Position numbers and translations under genes: made by a program. Below the pieces are notes generated by a model. The model saw only the letters and a program-made list of their open reading frames with translations. It made no database searches and was not told where the DNA came from. Positions 63,188 to 64,000 of a stretch of 64,000 bases of DNA are shown one piece after another (the first letter of the stretch is position 1; every line of letters begins with the position of its first letter). This DNA is from Dyella psychrodurans (GTDB lineage: Bacteria > Pseudomonadota > Gammaproteobacteria > Xanthomonadales > Rhodanobacteraceae): contig NZ_QRBF01000003.1 of assembly GCF_003363265.1 (NCBI RefSeq), forward strand, positions 346,858 through 410,857, given 5' to 3'.

Positions 63188-64000
63188 GGCAGCGTGAGCG
63201 GAAGCGTCCACGAGCGACCGTTCACCGAGGTCAACTGCAGCGTGTAGCGTCCCGGTGCCAACGTTGCCGCGTCCGCATCCGCCGGCAAGGTCACGGTGGC
63301 CATGGAGCCGATCGGACCTACCAGGCCGAACGGCCCCGTGTGGATCTTTTGGTAGTCGTAGTCGTTGTGGAAGGCCTGCTTCGGCAGTTTCGCCAGCTGC
63401 TCAGCCGTCCATGTTTTTTCCACGACACCGTTGTTGCCCGAAAGCGTGGCGCGCACCACATCGGACGGTGCTTCCGGCGTACCTGCGTCGACATAGGCCT
63501 TGAAGGTCACGGCACCCTGTTGCGTCAATTGCCCTTCGCTGAGCGACCAGTGATGCGCGGTGGGACTCACCGGACCGCCATGGAATGGCGTGACCACGGA
63601 ACCGCGGAAGTAGCTGTACGTTCCGACGATGAAGATCACCGTGACGGCCAGCAGGACGCCGCTCAATTTTCCAAAGTTCTTGTCGCTGACCGGCAGCGGC
63701 GACGTACCGCCCAGCCACTGGAACCAACGTGCGTTGGCGATGTGCGGCCGCGTGCGTGCCAGCCAGCTGTCGACGGACCACGCACCGCCGCCGGCGAGAA
63801 CCAGCGTGATGCCCATGGCGAAGTTGCAGGCCGCCATGGTCCACTCGTCGATGCACGTGGCGCCTTGCCATCCGAACAGCAACATCAAGGTGAAGGCGAG
63901 GCCGATCGAGAACGCCGCCGCCAGCCGCGTCAGCGTGCCTGTGATCAGCATCAGCCCGACGATCAACTCCGCCGCGCTGAATACGATGACACCCGTGTAG
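63184..64000 (-). CDS. DoxD-DoxA fusion (thiosulfate:quinone oxidoreductase), partial
   Basis: At least 272 residues; the frame stays open to the right edge, so the N-terminus is missing. The visible front has DoxD membrane helices (LMLITGTLTRLAAAFSIGLA, then CNFAMGITLVLAGGGAWSVD), one more helix near 63620, and a C-terminal DoxA-type beta domain. The fused DoxDA form transfers electrons from thiosulfate to quinone in archaea; in bacteria the role is less certain. It is coupled to a TlpA-like gene downstream. Confidence 0.82.
   Translation of the reverse strand, partial: YTGVIVFSAAELIVGLMLITGTLTRLAAAFSIGLAFTLMLLFGWQGATCIDEWTMAACNFAMGITLVLAGGGAWSVDSWLARTRPHIANARWFQWLGGTSPLPVSDKNFGKLSGVLLAVTVIFIVGTYSYFRGSVVTPFHGGPVSPTAHHWSLSEGQLTQQGAVTFKAYVDAGTPEAPSDVVRATLSGNNGVVEKTWTAEQLAKLPKQAFHNDYDYQKIHTGPFGLVGPIGSMATVTLPADADAATLAPGRYTLQLTSVNGRSWTLPLTLP

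Noticed and set aside
1-64000. A prophage, integron or transposon
   Set aside because: No integrase, transposase, terminase, att pair or IS ends were found; gene content is metabolic and regulatory.

Overview
The window reads as a GC-rich gammaproteobacterial chromosome, most likely Lysobacterales/Rhodanobacteraceae (Dyella, Luteibacter or Rhodanobacter-like). This is inferred from gene content, short intergenic repeats with a CCGGCGAAGGCCGG-type core, and codon use. No rRNA, tRNA, integrase, transposase, CRISPR array or phage gene was seen. It looks like an accessory, regulation-rich part of a chromosome rather than a mobile island.

Layout. 1-9.4 kb: an SRPBCC/AHSA1 protein and an 8.4-kb gene for a secreted 2785-residue modular protein (GH2-like front, Ig/FN3/F5-8C/malectin modules, GH64-like end). 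10-16 kb: a six-gene acyl-CoA operon (beta-propeller, carnitine-dehydrogenase-like, acyl-CoA dehydrogenase, two crotonases, family III CoA-transferase). 16.2-23 kb: a DUF1275 membrane protein and a six-gene operon (isochorismatase-like hydrolase, XapX, YtcJ-like amidohydrolase, DoxX, double VOC protein, alginate-export-type porin). 23.9-32.2 kb: two large propeller/Y_Y_Y sensor kinases flanking an MFS plus tautomerase operon. 32.4-36.8 kb: a PoxB-type oxidase, an acetoacetate-decarboxylase-like protein, two tandem DUF2384-like small proteins, and an orphan NarL-type response regulator. 37-49.5 kb: a LuxR protein without ATPase, a winged-helix/AAA/TPR regulator, an AraC regulator, a ytcA-mdtN-mdtO-mdtP-like efflux operon, and a second PoxB. 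49.6-56.2 kb: a third sensor kinase with its response regulator, a DoxX-like protein, a second AraC and an HD-like/LuxR regulator. 56.7-64 kb: an alpha/beta hydrolase, a copZ-copA-cueR copper module with two CueR operators, a lipoprotein, AcfC, TlpA and a DoxDA protein cut by the window edge.

The strongest unannotated signal is a recurring promoter motif, CTACCC-N4-GGGG or its symmetric form TACCC-N4-GGGTA. It precedes the isochorismatase operon, the MFS/tautomerase operon (divergent from a sensor kinase), the first AraC gene ahead of the efflux operon, and the sensor/response-regulator operon (divergent from a DoxX-like gene). At three of the four sites it lies about 60-77 bp before the start codon and always points the same way relative to the gene. 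This suggests one regulon, perhaps run by one of the NarL-type or AraC regulators here, that links sensing, efflux and catabolism of an unknown, possibly aromatic or reactive carbonyl compound. The regulator and the inducer are inference.
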